A stretch of 64,000 nt of DNA from Rufibacter tibetensis (GTDB taxonomy: Bacteria > Bacteroidota > Bacteroidia > Cytophagales > Hymenobacteraceae), in assembly GCF_001310085.1 (NCBI RefSeq), contig NZ_CP012643.1, positions 5,090,001 to 5,154,000 of the forward strand, in the 5' to 3' direction. The position numbers and the translations under genes are program-made. Positions 10,021-19,318 of the stretch are shown here, one piece after another. Every line of letters starts with the position of its first letter. Position 1 is the first letter of the stretch. Under the pieces are notes generated by a model. That model ran no database searches, was not told where the DNA came from, and worked only from the letters and a program-made list of their open reading frames with translations.

Positions 10021-10117
10021 CTCCTTTCCTCATCGTTTTCTAAAAACAGGCCAAAAGCAGAACACGCTTTCCTGTTTGCCCATCAATCGCTTTCTTTGCA
10101 CAAACTTTTAGTAAACC

Positions 10118-11092
10118 ATGGCACGAATCCTTACCGGCATCCAAAGCAGTGGCCGTCCTCACTTGGGCAACCTGCTGGGTGCCATTCTCCCAGCGATTGA
10201 ACTTTCCAAAGTATCAGAAAACGACTCGCTTTACTTCATTGCAGACTTGCACTCCCTTACCTCTATCAGAGATGCTCAGGAGCGTCGCATGAACACGTAT
10301 GCTGTGGCGGCTGCCTGGTTAGCGTTTGGGTTTGATACAGACAAGAACATTTTCTATCGCCAGTCAGACGTGCCCGAGGTAACAGAATTAACATGGTATC
10401 TGAGCTGCTTTGCGCCCTATCCTATGTTGGCCAACGCCCACTCTTTTAAAGACAAATCGGCGCGGCGCGGACTTTCAGACGTGAATGCCGGGTTGTTCAC
10501 CTATCCTATTCTGATGGCAGCAGACATTCTGCTGTATGATGCGGAGTTTGTGCCTGTAGGCAAAGACCAGGTACAACACCTGGAAATCACCCGTGATGTT
10601 GCCAGCTCTTTTAACCATTTGTATGGTGAGACCTTCGTGTTGCCAGAAGCTCAGGTAGACGAATCTGTGATGACCGTTCCGGGTATTAACGGCGATAAAA
10701 TGAGTAAATCATATGGTAACACCATTGATATCTTCCTGCCTGAAAAGGAGCTTCGCAAACGGGTGATGAGCATTGTGACCGACAGCAAAGGACTGGAAGA
10801 CCCCAAAGACCCACAAACAGATATCACTTTCAAATTGTATTCACTTCTGGCCTCTGAAGACCAGGTTGAAACCATGCGCCAGAACTACCTGGCGGGCGGG
10901 TTTGGCTATGGACACGCCAAGCAAGCCTTGTTTGAACTGATCATGACCAAGTATGCTCAACCGCGTGAACGTTTCCATTACTACATGGAAAACCTTCCTG
11001 AATTAGACTCAAAACTGGCCGAAGGCGCCGCTAAAGCAAGAGCTATTGGTGCACCTGTATTGAAGCGGGTTAGAGAGAAGCTTGGATTCTAG
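10118..11092 (+). CDS. trpS: Tryptophanyl-tRNA synthetase
   Basis: Class I aminoacyl-tRNA synthetase charging tRNA-Trp. The HIGH-like motif is HLGNLLGA (about residues 15-22) and the KMSKS loop is GDKMSKSYGNTI (about residues 190-201). TGIQSSGRPH, FIADLHSLT and PVGKDQVQHLEITRD are TrpRS-specific. The 324-residue length is normal. A bidirectional hairpin terminator follows at 11138-11181. Confidence 0.97.
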   Translation: MARILTGIQSSGRPHLGNLLGAILPAIELSKVSENDSLYFIADLHSLTSIRDAQERRMNTYAVAAAWLAFGFDTDKNIFYRQSDVPEVTELTWYLSCFAPYPMLANAHSFKDKSARRGLSDVNAGLFTYPILMAADILLYDAEFVPVGKDQVQHLEITRDVASSFNHLYGETFVLPEAQVDESVMTVPGINGDKMSKSYGNTIDIFLPEKELRKRVMSIVTDSKGLEDPKDPQTDITFKLYSLLASEDQVETMRQNYLAGGFGYGHAKQALFELIMTKYAQPRERFHYYMENLPELDSKLAEGAAKARAIGAPVLKRVREKLGF

Positions 11093-11137
11093 TTTATTCT
11101 AAATTTTGCATACTAAGTAGGACGACCATATTTTAGA

Positions 11138-11181
11138 TAAAACAGCAAAGCCGAGGTAATAGCCTCGGCTTTGCTGTTTTA
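11138..11181. terminator. Bidirectional terminator trpS / lipoprotein gene
   Basis: Perfect 19-nt arms (11138-11156 and 11163-11181) with a 6-nt loop. A-rich on one side and T-rich on the other, so it can serve both converging genes. Its outer bases overlap the stop codon of the minus-strand lipoprotein gene. Confidence 0.8.
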
Positions 11182-12363
11182 GGAGCTCTCCTTTACAAAA
11201 TAGGCTTTCAGCGTATCTGCTGAAAAATAGAAAGAATACCTCTTCCCGAAAAAGGTTCTGTCTATGGTTACTTCCTTCCACTTCTCACCCGTAGAGCGCT
11301 TCTTTAACTTTTTAAGAGAGGTAAAAGGAATAATTTCAGACTTGTCGGGATTAAGGGTTGAAAACGAATGAATGCTTTTTCTCTCATCGTCTAACAGGTA
11401 TAATTTACCCAACCCTTTCACTTCAAGGACAGGCACCCCATAATCAAGTTCATTGAAAAAACCATCATATCTATAGCTTGCCAGTTTTCTGCCATTTACG
11501 TGATAGAAAATGAGATTCTTTGTCTTTCGGTCATAGGTACTGTCCCACTCTTTCTTTTTTTTATCGAAAGACCATTGCACGTAATCATACAAAGCAAAGA
11601 AGGTGGTATCTGAAATAAATCTGGCGGTAACCATATCTGGTTTCCCAAACTCAAATGAATACCCATTTGGTCCGTAAAGTGTGTGGCAGGTTAAGAAGTA
11701 CTTCCGGTTAGGGTTAGTATGAACCTGGCCATCACACCCGTTTCCACCGGTGCTGCTATAAGATTCCAACTGCAACAGGTTCCCTTTCAAGTCAGTGGAG
11801 AAGAAGGAAATACTTCCAAAATCGCTAAATGGCAGCCCAAACCAAATATCAAACAAAACCCTCCCATCTTGGGTGATTCCCCTAAATTCAGGAGCCATGG
11901 GTACGCTTTCAATAATGAAACCGTCATTCTCTAATTTAAGGAAGTCTTGTTTGGTGAATCTCTTACTGTACACGGGCTTCCCATTCTTGGTCAAGTTAAT
12001 ATGATACACGTGGTTATGAGCTTTGATGATTCTTACCGCGGTGAGTTTACCTTGGACACTGTCTCTGTGTACCTCAGTCAGGGAGCTGTCATTCAGGCTA
12101 TAACTTTCAGTGACGGCTTTATAGGTATCAGAACCTGCTTTGAACTCAAACTGACTTTTTTGGTAGGGGTATTCGGCTCTTTTAAATGGCTCCTGCGTTT
12201 CCCTGATGGTGTCTACTGATAGGATAGTAGATGTTGGCGGTCCAGTTTTTACCTCATTTTGGGAAGAAGGCACCTGCTGCTTTTCCTGAATTGGCTTCCG
12301 GCTTTCACAAGCAGTTACCAAGATGAAAGTCATAAAGCCAACTAACCATGTATACTTGTTCAT
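11179..12363 (-). CDS. Lipoprotein of unknown function
   Basis: 394 residues with a lipoprotein signal: hydrophobic FMTFILVTAC with lipobox LVTAC and the acylated Cys at residue 19, followed by a charged linker. The body is rich in beta-strand-like alternation (YQKSQFEFKAGSDTYKAVTESYSL, split here from its context) and contains STGGNGCDGQ near the middle. I do not recognise a named domain. It is probably anchored in the periplasm or outer membrane. It converges with trpS, and its promoter must lie in 12364-12544 beside a pair of competing hairpins. Confidence 0.75.
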   Translation of the reverse strand: MNKYTWLVGFMTFILVTACESRKPIQEKQQVPSSQNEVKTGPPTSTILSVDTIRETQEPFKRAEYPYQKSQFEFKAGSDTYKAVTESYSLNDSSLTEVHRDSVQGKLTAVRIIKAHNHVYHINLTKNGKPVYSKRFTKQDFLKLENDGFIIESVPMAPEFRGITQDGRVLFDIWFGLPFSDFGSISFFSTDLKGNLLQLESYSSTGGNGCDGQVHTNPNRKYFLTCHTLYGPNGYSFEFGKPDMVTARFISDTTFFALYDYVQWSFDKKKKEWDSTYDRKTKNLIFYHVNGRKLASYRYDGFFNELDYGVPVLEVKGLGKLYLLDDERKSIHSFSTLNPDKSEIIPFTSLKKLKKRSTGEKWKEVTIDRTFFGKRYSFYFSADTLKAYFVKESS

Positions 12364-12462
12364 GGCTCATTTTAGGTACAATCAGATTGATTTGCAAGAG
12401 CTGGGTAACTCCCAGCAGCAGCTTATAAAAATATTTTTAAAAAATAGCCCTAAAACAGAAAA

Positions 12463-12494
12463 GGCTCCTGCTGGGAGTTACCCAGGCAGGAGCC
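12463..12494 (-). terminator. Terminator of the 12545-12946 gene
   Basis: Outer arms GGCTCCTG/CAGGAGCC and inner arms CTGGG/CCCAG enclose a 5-nt loop with one bulged base. On the minus strand TTTTCTGTTTTA follows. The sequence CTGCTGGGAGTTACCCAG inside it is also the exact reverse complement of 12401-12418, so a second, longer-range pairing is possible. Confidence 0.75.
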
Positions 12495-12544
12495 GTACGT
12501 TTCTAACTGATGTCTGATGCAAAAATTAGCCAGGAAATGGGAGC

Positions 12545-12946
12545 TTACTCAGCTCTCCAAACTTCCTCGCGCACCTGTTTGCCAACGCTTAAAATAATGC
12601 GGGTTGGGTTTGGCACCAAAACCAGGCGAGCTTCTTTGTTAGGGAATGCGTCTGCTTCTACCCACACTCCTTGCTTACCGGTGATTTCTACCTGGCCTTC
12701 GCCGTTCAAAGTTTCAGGCAAGTAGGCAGTAGGCAATAACACATCTGTATCTGGGCAAACCTTCACGTGTACATCACCTAAAATATCTTCCAGGTATTCG
12801 CCATAATTATCGTTGAACTCATCTTCTAAATCATGCAGCTCCTCTTCCACGTCATCATAGCGGTTGTCATTATAAGAGAGCTTGCTTAGTTCCTGCTTCT
12901 TCTGGATGATGGTAACCAGAGCGGTATTCAGTTCCTGAATGTTCAT
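12545..12946 (-). CDS. Conserved-looking acidic protein of unknown function
   Basis: 133 residues with no signal peptide or membrane segment. The N-terminal half looks alpha-helical and strongly acidic, with coiled-coil character (YDDVEEELHDLEDEFND, about residues 29-45). The C-terminal half looks like beta strands (GEGQVEITGKQGVWVEADAF, about 85-104). I do not recognise the family. It is a single-gene unit with its own terminator, between a lipoprotein gene and the divergent HPPD gene. Codon use and composition match the neighbours, so I treat it as a real cytosolic protein. Confidence 0.7.
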   Translation of the reverse strand: MNIQELNTALVTIIQKKQELSKLSYNDNRYDDVEEELHDLEDEFNDNYGEYLEDILGDVHVKVCPDTDVLLPTAYLPETLNGEGQVEITGKQGVWVEADAFPNKEARLVLVPNPTRIILSVGKQVREEVWRAE

Positions 12947-13103
12947 TCGTTTTTATTTTTTACAAATTTTATAACATCTGCGGCTATTTCCAAGTAGACG
13001 CCCCAAAACCCTGCCTCAAATTCTATTTTCTTTCCTGCGCATTTATTCTATTTTTACCTTAAATGAGATTCTAAACAGAACGTAACGGCAAAAAACTTTC
13101 TCT

Positions 13104-14204
13104 ATGGCAGAACCTACCGATTTCCTTCCCCTGAACGGTACAGATTACATTGAGTTTTATGTGGGCAACGCAAAACAAAGCGCCTACTATTATCAAAGTG
13201 CCTTCGGGTTTGAGTTGGTAGCTTATGCAGGCCCCGAGACCGGTGTACGTGATCGGGCCTCCTATGTGTTACAGCAGGGGAAAGTTAGGTTCGTGCTCAC
13301 CACTTCCCTCCTGCCAGATTCTCCTATCTCTGAACACGTGCGCCTGCACGGTGATGGGGTGAAGGTAATGGCGCTTTGGGTAGATGATGCTTACAAATCT
13401 TATGAGGAAACTATCAGCCGCGGTGCGAGATCAGCGGGAGAACCACAGACCTTAACCGATGAGTTTGGCGAAGTAAGGATCTCTTCCATCTATACCTATG
13501 GCGAAACCATCCACACCTTTGTGGAGCGCAAAAACTACACCGGTGCTTTCATGCCTGGGTATAAACCGCGTAAAAGTTTTGTTCCGGTAAATCCAGTAGG
13601 CCTGAAACACGTAGACCATTGCGTTGGGAACGTGGGCTGGGGCGAGATGAACACCTGGGTTGATTTTTATGCCAAAGTGATGGGTTTCCAGTTGCTGCTC
13701 ACCTTTGACGACGAGGACATTTCTACAGAGTATTCGGCGCTGATGAGTAAAGTGATGAGCAATGGCAACGGGTACGTGAAGTTCCCCATCAATGAACCGG
13801 CAGAGGGAAAGAGAAAGTCTCAGATTGAGGAATACCTTGATTATTACCACAGCCCGGGCGTACAGCATATTGCCATTGCCACCGATGATATAGTGTCCAC
13901 CGTAGGCGAGTTACGCCGGCGCGGGGTAGAGTTCCTGAGTGTACCCAGTTACTACTATGCAGACCTGCTGGATCGCGTAGGTAAAATTGACGAAGACCTG
14001 AAACCGCTGCAAGACCTGAACATACTGGTAGACCGTGATAATGAAGGTTATTTGCTACAGATCTTCACCAAACCCGTAGAAGACCGACCAACGGTTTTTT
14101 ATGAAATCATTCAGCGCAAGGGGGCTAAATCATTCGGGAAGGGAAACTTCAAGGCCCTATTTGAATCAATTGAACGTGAACAAGCCCTGCGGGGTAACCT
14201 ATAA
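13104..14204 (+). CDS. hppD: 4-Hydroxyphenylpyruvate dioxygenase
   Basis: Fe(II)-dependent dioxygenase converting 4-hydroxyphenylpyruvate to homogentisate in tyrosine breakdown. Two vicinal-oxygen-chelate domains: an N-terminal one (DYIEFYVGNAKQSAYYY) and a catalytic C-terminal one. Iron ligands are the His of HVDHCVGNV (about residue 171), the His of PGVQHIAIATDD (about 254) and the Glu in FYEIIQRKG (about 333). The C-terminal helix GKGNFKALFESIEREQ is characteristic. The 366-residue length is normal. No homogentisate dioxygenase lies nearby; the FAH-family gene at 55801 is far away and of the FAHD1-like short type. Confidence 0.95.
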   Translation: MAEPTDFLPLNGTDYIEFYVGNAKQSAYYYQSAFGFELVAYAGPETGVRDRASYVLQQGKVRFVLTTSLLPDSPISEHVRLHGDGVKVMALWVDDAYKSYEETISRGARSAGEPQTLTDEFGEVRISSIYTYGETIHTFVERKNYTGAFMPGYKPRKSFVPVNPVGLKHVDHCVGNVGWGEMNTWVDFYAKVMGFQLLLTFDDEDISTEYSALMSKVMSNGNGYVKFPINEPAEGKRKSQIEEYLDYYHSPGVQHIAIATDDIVSTVGELRRRGVEFLSVPSYYYADLLDRVGKIDEDLKPLQDLNILVDRDNEGYLLQIFTKPVEDRPTVFYEIIQRKGAKSFGKGNFKALFESIEREQALRGNL

Positions 14205-14216
14205 TTATATATGACG

Positions 14217-14249
14217 TTTTGGGACTGTTTTACTTAAAACTGCCCCAAA
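14217..14249. repeat. Copy of dispersed palindromic motif
   Basis: The imperfect palindrome TTTTGGGACTGTTTTA / TTAAAACTGCCCCAAA lies just after the HPPD stop codon. It has two mismatches between its arms. Confidence 0.55.
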
Positions 14250-14271
14250 GAGCTACTACTACAACTGAACT

Positions 14272-16020
14272 ATGGAAAACAATTTATCGCTGGAGCCAGC
14301 CGTATTAACCAAGGTAAACACCTGGTTAGAGGGTGCCTATGACCAAGACACCAAAACAGAACTGCAACGCCTCATTGACAGCCAGGATGCAGACGCCATC
14401 ACAGATTCTTTCTACAAAGACCTGGAATTTGGAACAGGTGGTTTGCGCGGCATTATGGGTGTGGGCAGCAACCGGATGAACCGTTACACGGTGGGCATGG
14501 CTACCCAAGGCCTGAGCAATTACTTGTTGAAGTCTTTCCCAGAGCAGCAGATCAGCGTTGCTATAGCCCATGACAGCCGTAACAACAGCCCTTATTTCGC
14601 CAACGTGGTGGCCGATGTGTTCAGCGCCAACGGCATCAAAGTATATTTCTTTAAAGAACTTCGTCCTACCCCAGAGTTGTCCTTCGCCATTCGTCACCTG
14701 GGTTGCCAGAGCGGGGTGGTGTTAACGGCCTCGCACAACCCTAAGGAATACAATGGCTACAAAGCCTATTGGAACGATGGTGGTCAGGTAACAGCCCCGC
14801 ATGACAAAAACATCATTGCCGAGGTAAACAAGATCACCTCTTTAGACCAGGTGAAGTTTGAGCGCAACGAAGCCAACATTGAATACATTCTGGACGAGGT
14901 AGACCAGGCCTACTTAGACAAAGTAGCTACGTTGTCGGTGGATCCGGAAATGATCAAGCGCCAGCATGATTTGAACATCGTGTTCACGCCTATTCACGGA
15001 ACTGGGATCACATTAGTACCTCGCGCTTTGGAGCGCTTCGGGTTTACCAACGTGCACGTACTGGAGGCCCAGGCTACGCCAGACGGGAACTTCCCTACCG
15101 TGGTGTACCCTAACCCAGAGGAAAAAGACGCCATGAACCTGGCCATGCAGAAAGCAGAAGAGCTGAATGCCGAGCTGGTATTGGCTACTGACCCAGACGC
15201 TGACCGCGTGGGTATTGCCGTGCGTGATTTAAGCGGTAAATTCGTGCTTCTGAACGGTAACCAAACGGCTGCCCTCCTCACCTACTACATCTTGCAAGCC
15301 TGGAAAAAAGCAGGCAAACTGACTGGTAAGGAGTACGTGGTGAATACCATTGTAACCACAGACCTGATTAACCGTGTGGCCGAAGGTTTTGGTGTGGACT
15401 GCTATGAAACTTTAACTGGCTTCAAGTACATTGCCACCATCATGCGCGAGAAAGAAGGCGAAGCCCAATACATCTGCGGTGGCGAAGAAAGCTATGGCTT
15501 TTTAGTGGGTGATTTCGTGCGTGACAAAGATGCCGTGTCTTCCTGCGCTATGATTGCTGAAATGGCCGCTGCTGCCAAAGACCAAGGTAAGAGTCTGTTT
15601 GAACTCATGATCCAGATGTACCAGGAATTTGGGTACTACAAAGAGGATTTAATTTCCCTGACCAAAAAAGGCCACCGTGGTGCCCAGGAAATTCAGGAAA
15701 TGATGCAGGAACTGCGCGAGAACCCGCCTAAGACTATTGCCGGTTCTGAAGTAGTAGAGCTGATTGACTACAAAACCGGCTTCCGCAGAAATCTCCATAC
15801 CGGTGAGGAAAGCGCAACCGGCCTTGAAAGCTCTAACGTGCTCCAGTTCCTTACTGAAGATGGCACAAAAGTCTCAGCTCGTCCATCTGGTACAGAACCA
15901 AAAATCAAGTTCTACTTTAGCGTACGTGAGCCCTTGGCTTCTGCTCAGGAGTTTGAACAAGTGGGTCAGAAACTGAATGACAAAATTCAGAACATTATCA
16001 GTGACCTGAAGCTAAAATAG
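14272..16020 (+). CDS. Phospho-sugar mutase (phosphoglucomutase / phosphomannomutase family)
   Basis: Alpha-D-phosphohexomutase interconverting sugar 1- and 6-phosphates. All four domain signatures are present: catalytic serine loop TASHNPKEYNGYK (about residues 152-164), Mg-binding DPDADRVGIAV (about 305-315), sugar-binding GGEESYGFLVGD (about 402-413) and phosphate-binding RPSGTEPKIKFYF (about 540-552). The 582-residue length matches the PgcA-like group that uses glucose phosphates. The substrate cannot be fixed from the motifs. A terminator hairpin follows at 16041-16075. Confidence 0.93.
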   Translation: MENNLSLEPAVLTKVNTWLEGAYDQDTKTELQRLIDSQDADAITDSFYKDLEFGTGGLRGIMGVGSNRMNRYTVGMATQGLSNYLLKSFPEQQISVAIAHDSRNNSPYFANVVADVFSANGIKVYFFKELRPTPELSFAIRHLGCQSGVVLTASHNPKEYNGYKAYWNDGGQVTAPHDKNIIAEVNKITSLDQVKFERNEANIEYILDEVDQAYLDKVATLSVDPEMIKRQHDLNIVFTPIHGTGITLVPRALERFGFTNVHVLEAQATPDGNFPTVVYPNPEEKDAMNLAMQKAEELNAELVLATDPDADRVGIAVRDLSGKFVLLNGNQTAALLTYYILQAWKKAGKLTGKEYVVNTIVTTDLINRVAEGFGVDCYETLTGFKYIATIMREKEGEAQYICGGEESYGFLVGDFVRDKDAVSSCAMIAEMAAAAKDQGKSLFELMIQMYQEFGYYKEDLISLTKKGHRGAQEIQEMMQELRENPPKTIAGSEVVELIDYKTGFRRNLHTGEESATGLESSNVLQFLTEDGTKVSARPSGTEPKIKFYFSVREPLASAQEFEQVGQKLNDKIQNIISDLKLK

Positions 16021-16710
16021 CCTTTATAGCCTATACTCTGAAAAGCCCTTTCTACTCATATTAGAAAGGGCTTTTTTCATTAAAAGGCTGTTTTGCCAAT
16101 ACAAGAAGCTTTTCGTGCCGCACCATTACTAATTATTTTTTTAGTCCATAGAAGTAAAATAAATTAGTTAACTATAGTTCATCTTATAATTATTAAAAGA
16201 AAATTTTAAATCGTAAAAAGTAATTAAAAATAGCAGCTTATCAATTTAATGTTAATATTGGGTATATTTTAAACATATTAATGAGTTTAGAGTACTCTTT
16301 TAAGAAAATGCGCATACACATCATTTATGGAAGATTCTTTTTTACCCTCTCTAAATGAAGTATTTTTAAAGTCTTAAGGTTAATTTCCGTCTTTAGAGAA
16401 GGGACATAGTAGATTTTGAAGAGTAGATTTTAGGTGAAAGCAAGATTTGTTAAAAACTTGGCCAGCATCTAATTTTACTGAGAATGTTTTGATGTACCTT
16501 AAATAATAAAATCAGCTTTTTTACGATTAATAACAAGAGGTTCATACACTTAAGAAGAGCGAATATTTGATATAACTATTACTACCCACCTACATCTGGA
16601 TCACCCACCAAGGACCCCTATCTGGATAGGCCTACGCAATAGTTCTGTAAAGTTTTCTCCTTCAACAAGTTTACCTGTTTTGATGTTGTTAACTTATTTC
16701 ATAAAACCGA
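16021..16710 (+). other. 690-base AT-rich gap before the T9SS type B gene
   Basis: Holds the mutase terminator (16041-16075) and an imperfect inverted repeat (CCCTCTCTAAA at 16345-16355 and TTTAGAGAAGGG at 16392-16403). No gene is supported. It is presumably the promoter and leader region of the large secreted-protein gene. Confidence 0.6.
16041..16075 (+). terminator. Terminator after phospho-sugar mutase
   Basis: 14-bp perfect stem (16041-16054 / 16062-16075) with a 7-nt loop and a following T tract. Confidence 0.85.
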
Positions 16711-19314
16711 ATGCATTCATTCAAAAGCTATCTGCTGATATTTGCGATCTATCTCTATAGCTCCTCTTTGCTTCATGCGCAGACAACCGCCACAAAGTGT
16801 GGTGCTGCGATCACCCCTCCAGCAGCCACTACTGTCTGCTCTGGAACCCAGCTGACAGCTACTCCATCGGGTAACTTCTTTTACCAATGGCAAAAAGATG
16901 GGGTTAACATTCCTAATGCAAACACCAGAACCTTACCTCTGGAAGAGTCCGGCAGTTACAGAGTCATTGTAAGAGGCGCCTCTTGTGCGGCAGATACTTC
17001 TGCAGCAGTGGCCATGACTGTGAACAAAGAGGAAGCCCTTTTCAGCATTGATAAGCGGGAAAGGGTAAATCCACAGAGTGCAGATACGTGTGGTATTCCA
17101 GTGAAGGTGACCTTGAAGAACGAGTCTAAGCCAGCCACTGGATTAACCTACACTTGGGAGATCTTAGAAGGAGAAGATCCAGCTGACCCTAAGTTTGTCA
17201 AATATGTGGAAGGAACATCCGCTACTTCAGAAAACCCAATTTTACAGTTCTACAAAAAAGGCCAATATAAAATCAAACTTAGAATTAAAGGGGCTTGCTT
17301 TGATCCGGCAAACCCAGATGGCCCTGTTGATCCGGTTGACCCAGATGATCCCGATGCAGAATCGGACGGAAGATATGTACACGAGGAAACAGTTGTTATT
17401 GTCTACCCTCAGGTTCAGCCACAAGGTTTTGAAGAATGCGAAGACCCTACTCCTGGGGCAACTATTACTTTGTCAGGAAGTCAACTTGCTACCCTTGATT
17501 TAAACTTAGGAACCCTAAGACCAGGATCCATTACCTGGACGGTACCTGCGGGGGTAACTATTGATAACCCAAACATCGAGAACCCTCAAATAACCTTTCC
17601 AAAGAGAGGCACTCACGTGCTGTCTGTCAAGTTTGCAAATGAATGCGAGTTTTCTGATGCACTTCCAGGATCTCAGGTTACTCGCATTGAAGTTACGTTT
17701 TCTCCCAGACCACCAAAACCGGTTCTTTCCAGATCAGAGGCTTTTGTTTGCGCGGGAGGAACGTATGAATTGGCTCCTACCCTTAATGACCCAAGAAGAT
17801 TATATAACTTCTATGCAAATGAGTTCAGCACTACCCCACTTAATACGGGTGGACCAGCGCCTTCCTATTTTGCAGGACCAATAAATGGTAGAATGGTCAT
17901 TTATGTGGCCGCAATAGAAGGTCAGTGTGAGAGCTTTGAACGGACACCCTTCACCCTGAATGTAATCCAGCAAGACATTGAAAACTCTATTACCGCAGAC
18001 CAGACCATTTGTGCCAACACCAAACCAGTTGCTTTAAATGGATCTAATGCGCAGGTAGGTACCACCCGGCCTATTTACCTTTGGGAAAGCAAAGCCACTG
18101 GTGAGGCTAACTTCTCGCCTGCAGCAGGAACAAATAACCAACAAAGCTACTCTCCTGAGGCTTTAACTGAAACAACCGCATTCCGCAGAACCGTTACATT
18201 TGAAGGATGTGATGTACCTAACTTAAGCAATGAAGTCATCATAAATGTACTTCCAGTTATTGATCCAAGCACTAACGTTATTCAGACAAACAAAACAGTG
18301 GTGTGTAAAGGTGATGTGCCTACTTTAACTGGTAACTTGATCAGCGGTGACATTGATTACCTATGGGAAAGCAGCACCACCAGTGCCACTACAGGCTTCA
18401 TTCCGGCCGTTGGTTCAGATAATACCAATGGGGCACAGTTCACGCCGGGCTTTATCACGCAAACTACCTGGTACCGCAGAACGGCGAAATACAAGAACAC
18501 TCAGTGCGAGCCTGTTCCATCAGCAGAAGCAATCCAAGTAACCATAGATGAGTTGCCAGCAGGACCGGCGGTGAAAGCAACCACCGCTTCCACTTGTCAG
18601 GGAGGTTCAGCTGTTTTGGAGGTAATTCCCGGAACCAGCACCACCCCGCTTACTTATGTATGGTATACTGAATCATCAGGAGGAACTCCTATTGGATCTG
18701 GAACTCCTTTCACTACACCTCCTTTAACACAAAACACTACGTTTTATGTGGAGGCAGTTAATGCTAATAAATGTGTAAGCCAGCAACGTACGTCTGTCAT
18801 GGTGACCGTACTCCCTATCACTGCTGATGCCGGACGTGATACCACCATTATTGAAGGGCAATCCATCACGTTGAGAGGATCTGGGGCTGCAGGAGCTACG
18901 TATACCTGGTCTCCGGCTACTGGCCTCAGCAACCCCAATGTGGCTAATCCAGTGGCAACACCAACTGTAACTACTACTTACACTTTGACCGTTTCCAATG
19001 GTGATCAGGACTGTGTGGCTACGGATGAAGTGACCATCACTGTTATCCCTCGCATCAGAATTGTTAACACGTTCAGCCCTAACCGTGACGGCATTAATGA
19101 GTTCTGGGAGATTGAGAACATCCAGAATTTCCCTGAAGCTACCGTGGAAATCTTCAACCGCTACGGCGCGCAGGTATTCAAGTCAAATGGATACAGCCAA
19201 CCTTGGGATGGTACGCATAACGGAAATCCGCTCCCGCTGGCTACATATTACTACATCATCCGCCTGAATAAAAATGAGAAACCATTCACGGGCAGTGTAA
19301 CCATTATCAAATAA
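16711..19314 (+). CDS. T9SS type B cargo protein with PKD/Ig-like repeats (gliding-motility-associated C-terminal domain)
   Basis: 867-residue secreted protein. A signal peptide (residues 1 to about 24, ending LLHAQ) is followed by Ig/PKD-like modules, several opening with CSGTQL-, CAGGTY-, CANTKP-, CKGDVP- and CQGGSA-type cysteine motifs, which indicates a repetitive adhesin-like architecture. A low-complexity acidic stretch (DPVDPDDPDAESDG) interrupts one module near residue 215. The C terminus (NTFSPNRDGINEFWEIENI, PWDGTHNG, YYYIIRLNKNEKPFTGSVTI) is the CHU/type B sorting domain recognised by the type IX secretion system. A PorP/SprF gene starts 4 nt after its stop, the usual partner arrangement. 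It probably forms a cell-surface or extracellular structure. Confidence 0.93.
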   Translation: MHSFKSYLLIFAIYLYSSSLLHAQTTATKCGAAITPPAATTVCSGTQLTATPSGNFFYQWQKDGVNIPNANTRTLPLEESGSYRVIVRGASCAADTSAAVAMTVNKEEALFSIDKRERVNPQSADTCGIPVKVTLKNESKPATGLTYTWEILEGEDPADPKFVKYVEGTSATSENPILQFYKKGQYKIKLRIKGACFDPANPDGPVDPVDPDDPDAESDGRYVHEETVVIVYPQVQPQGFEECEDPTPGATITLSGSQLATLDLNLGTLRPGSITWTVPAGVTIDNPNIENPQITFPKRGTHVLSVKFANECEFSDALPGSQVTRIEVTFSPRPPKPVLSRSEAFVCAGGTYELAPTLNDPRRLYNFYANEFSTTPLNTGGPAPSYFAGPINGRMVIYVAAIEGQCESFERTPFTLNVIQQDIENSITADQTICANTKPVALNGSNAQVGTTRPIYLWESKATGEANFSPAAGTNNQQSYSPEALTETTAFRRTVTFEGCDVPNLSNEVIINVLPVIDPSTNVIQTNKTVVCKGDVPTLTGNLISGDIDYLWESSTTSATTGFIPAVGSDNTNGAQFTPGFITQTTWYRRTAKYKNTQCEPVPSAEAIQVTIDELPAGPAVKATTASTCQGGSAVLEVIPGTSTTPLTYVWYTESSGGTPIGSGTPFTTPPLTQNTTFYVEAVNANKCVSQQRTSVMVTVLPITADAGRDTTIIEGQSITLRGSGAAGATYTWSPATGLSNPNVANPVATPTVTTTYTLTVSNGDQDCVATDEVTITVIPRIRIVNTFSPNRDGINEFWEIENIQNFPEATVEIFNRYGAQVFKSNGYSQPWDGTHNGNPLPLATYYYIIRLNKNEKPFTGSVTIIK

Positions 19315-19318
19315 TCAG

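Noticed and set aside
16409-16435. Repeated TAGATTTT before the type B gene as a double promoter
   Set aside because: The copies miss the final G of TAnnTTTG and lie about 280 bases from the start codon with no good -33 element.
17195-17503. 102-codon frame in another phase of the T9SS type B gene
   Set aside because: Shadow frame in a gene with an unbroken, domain-rich main frame.
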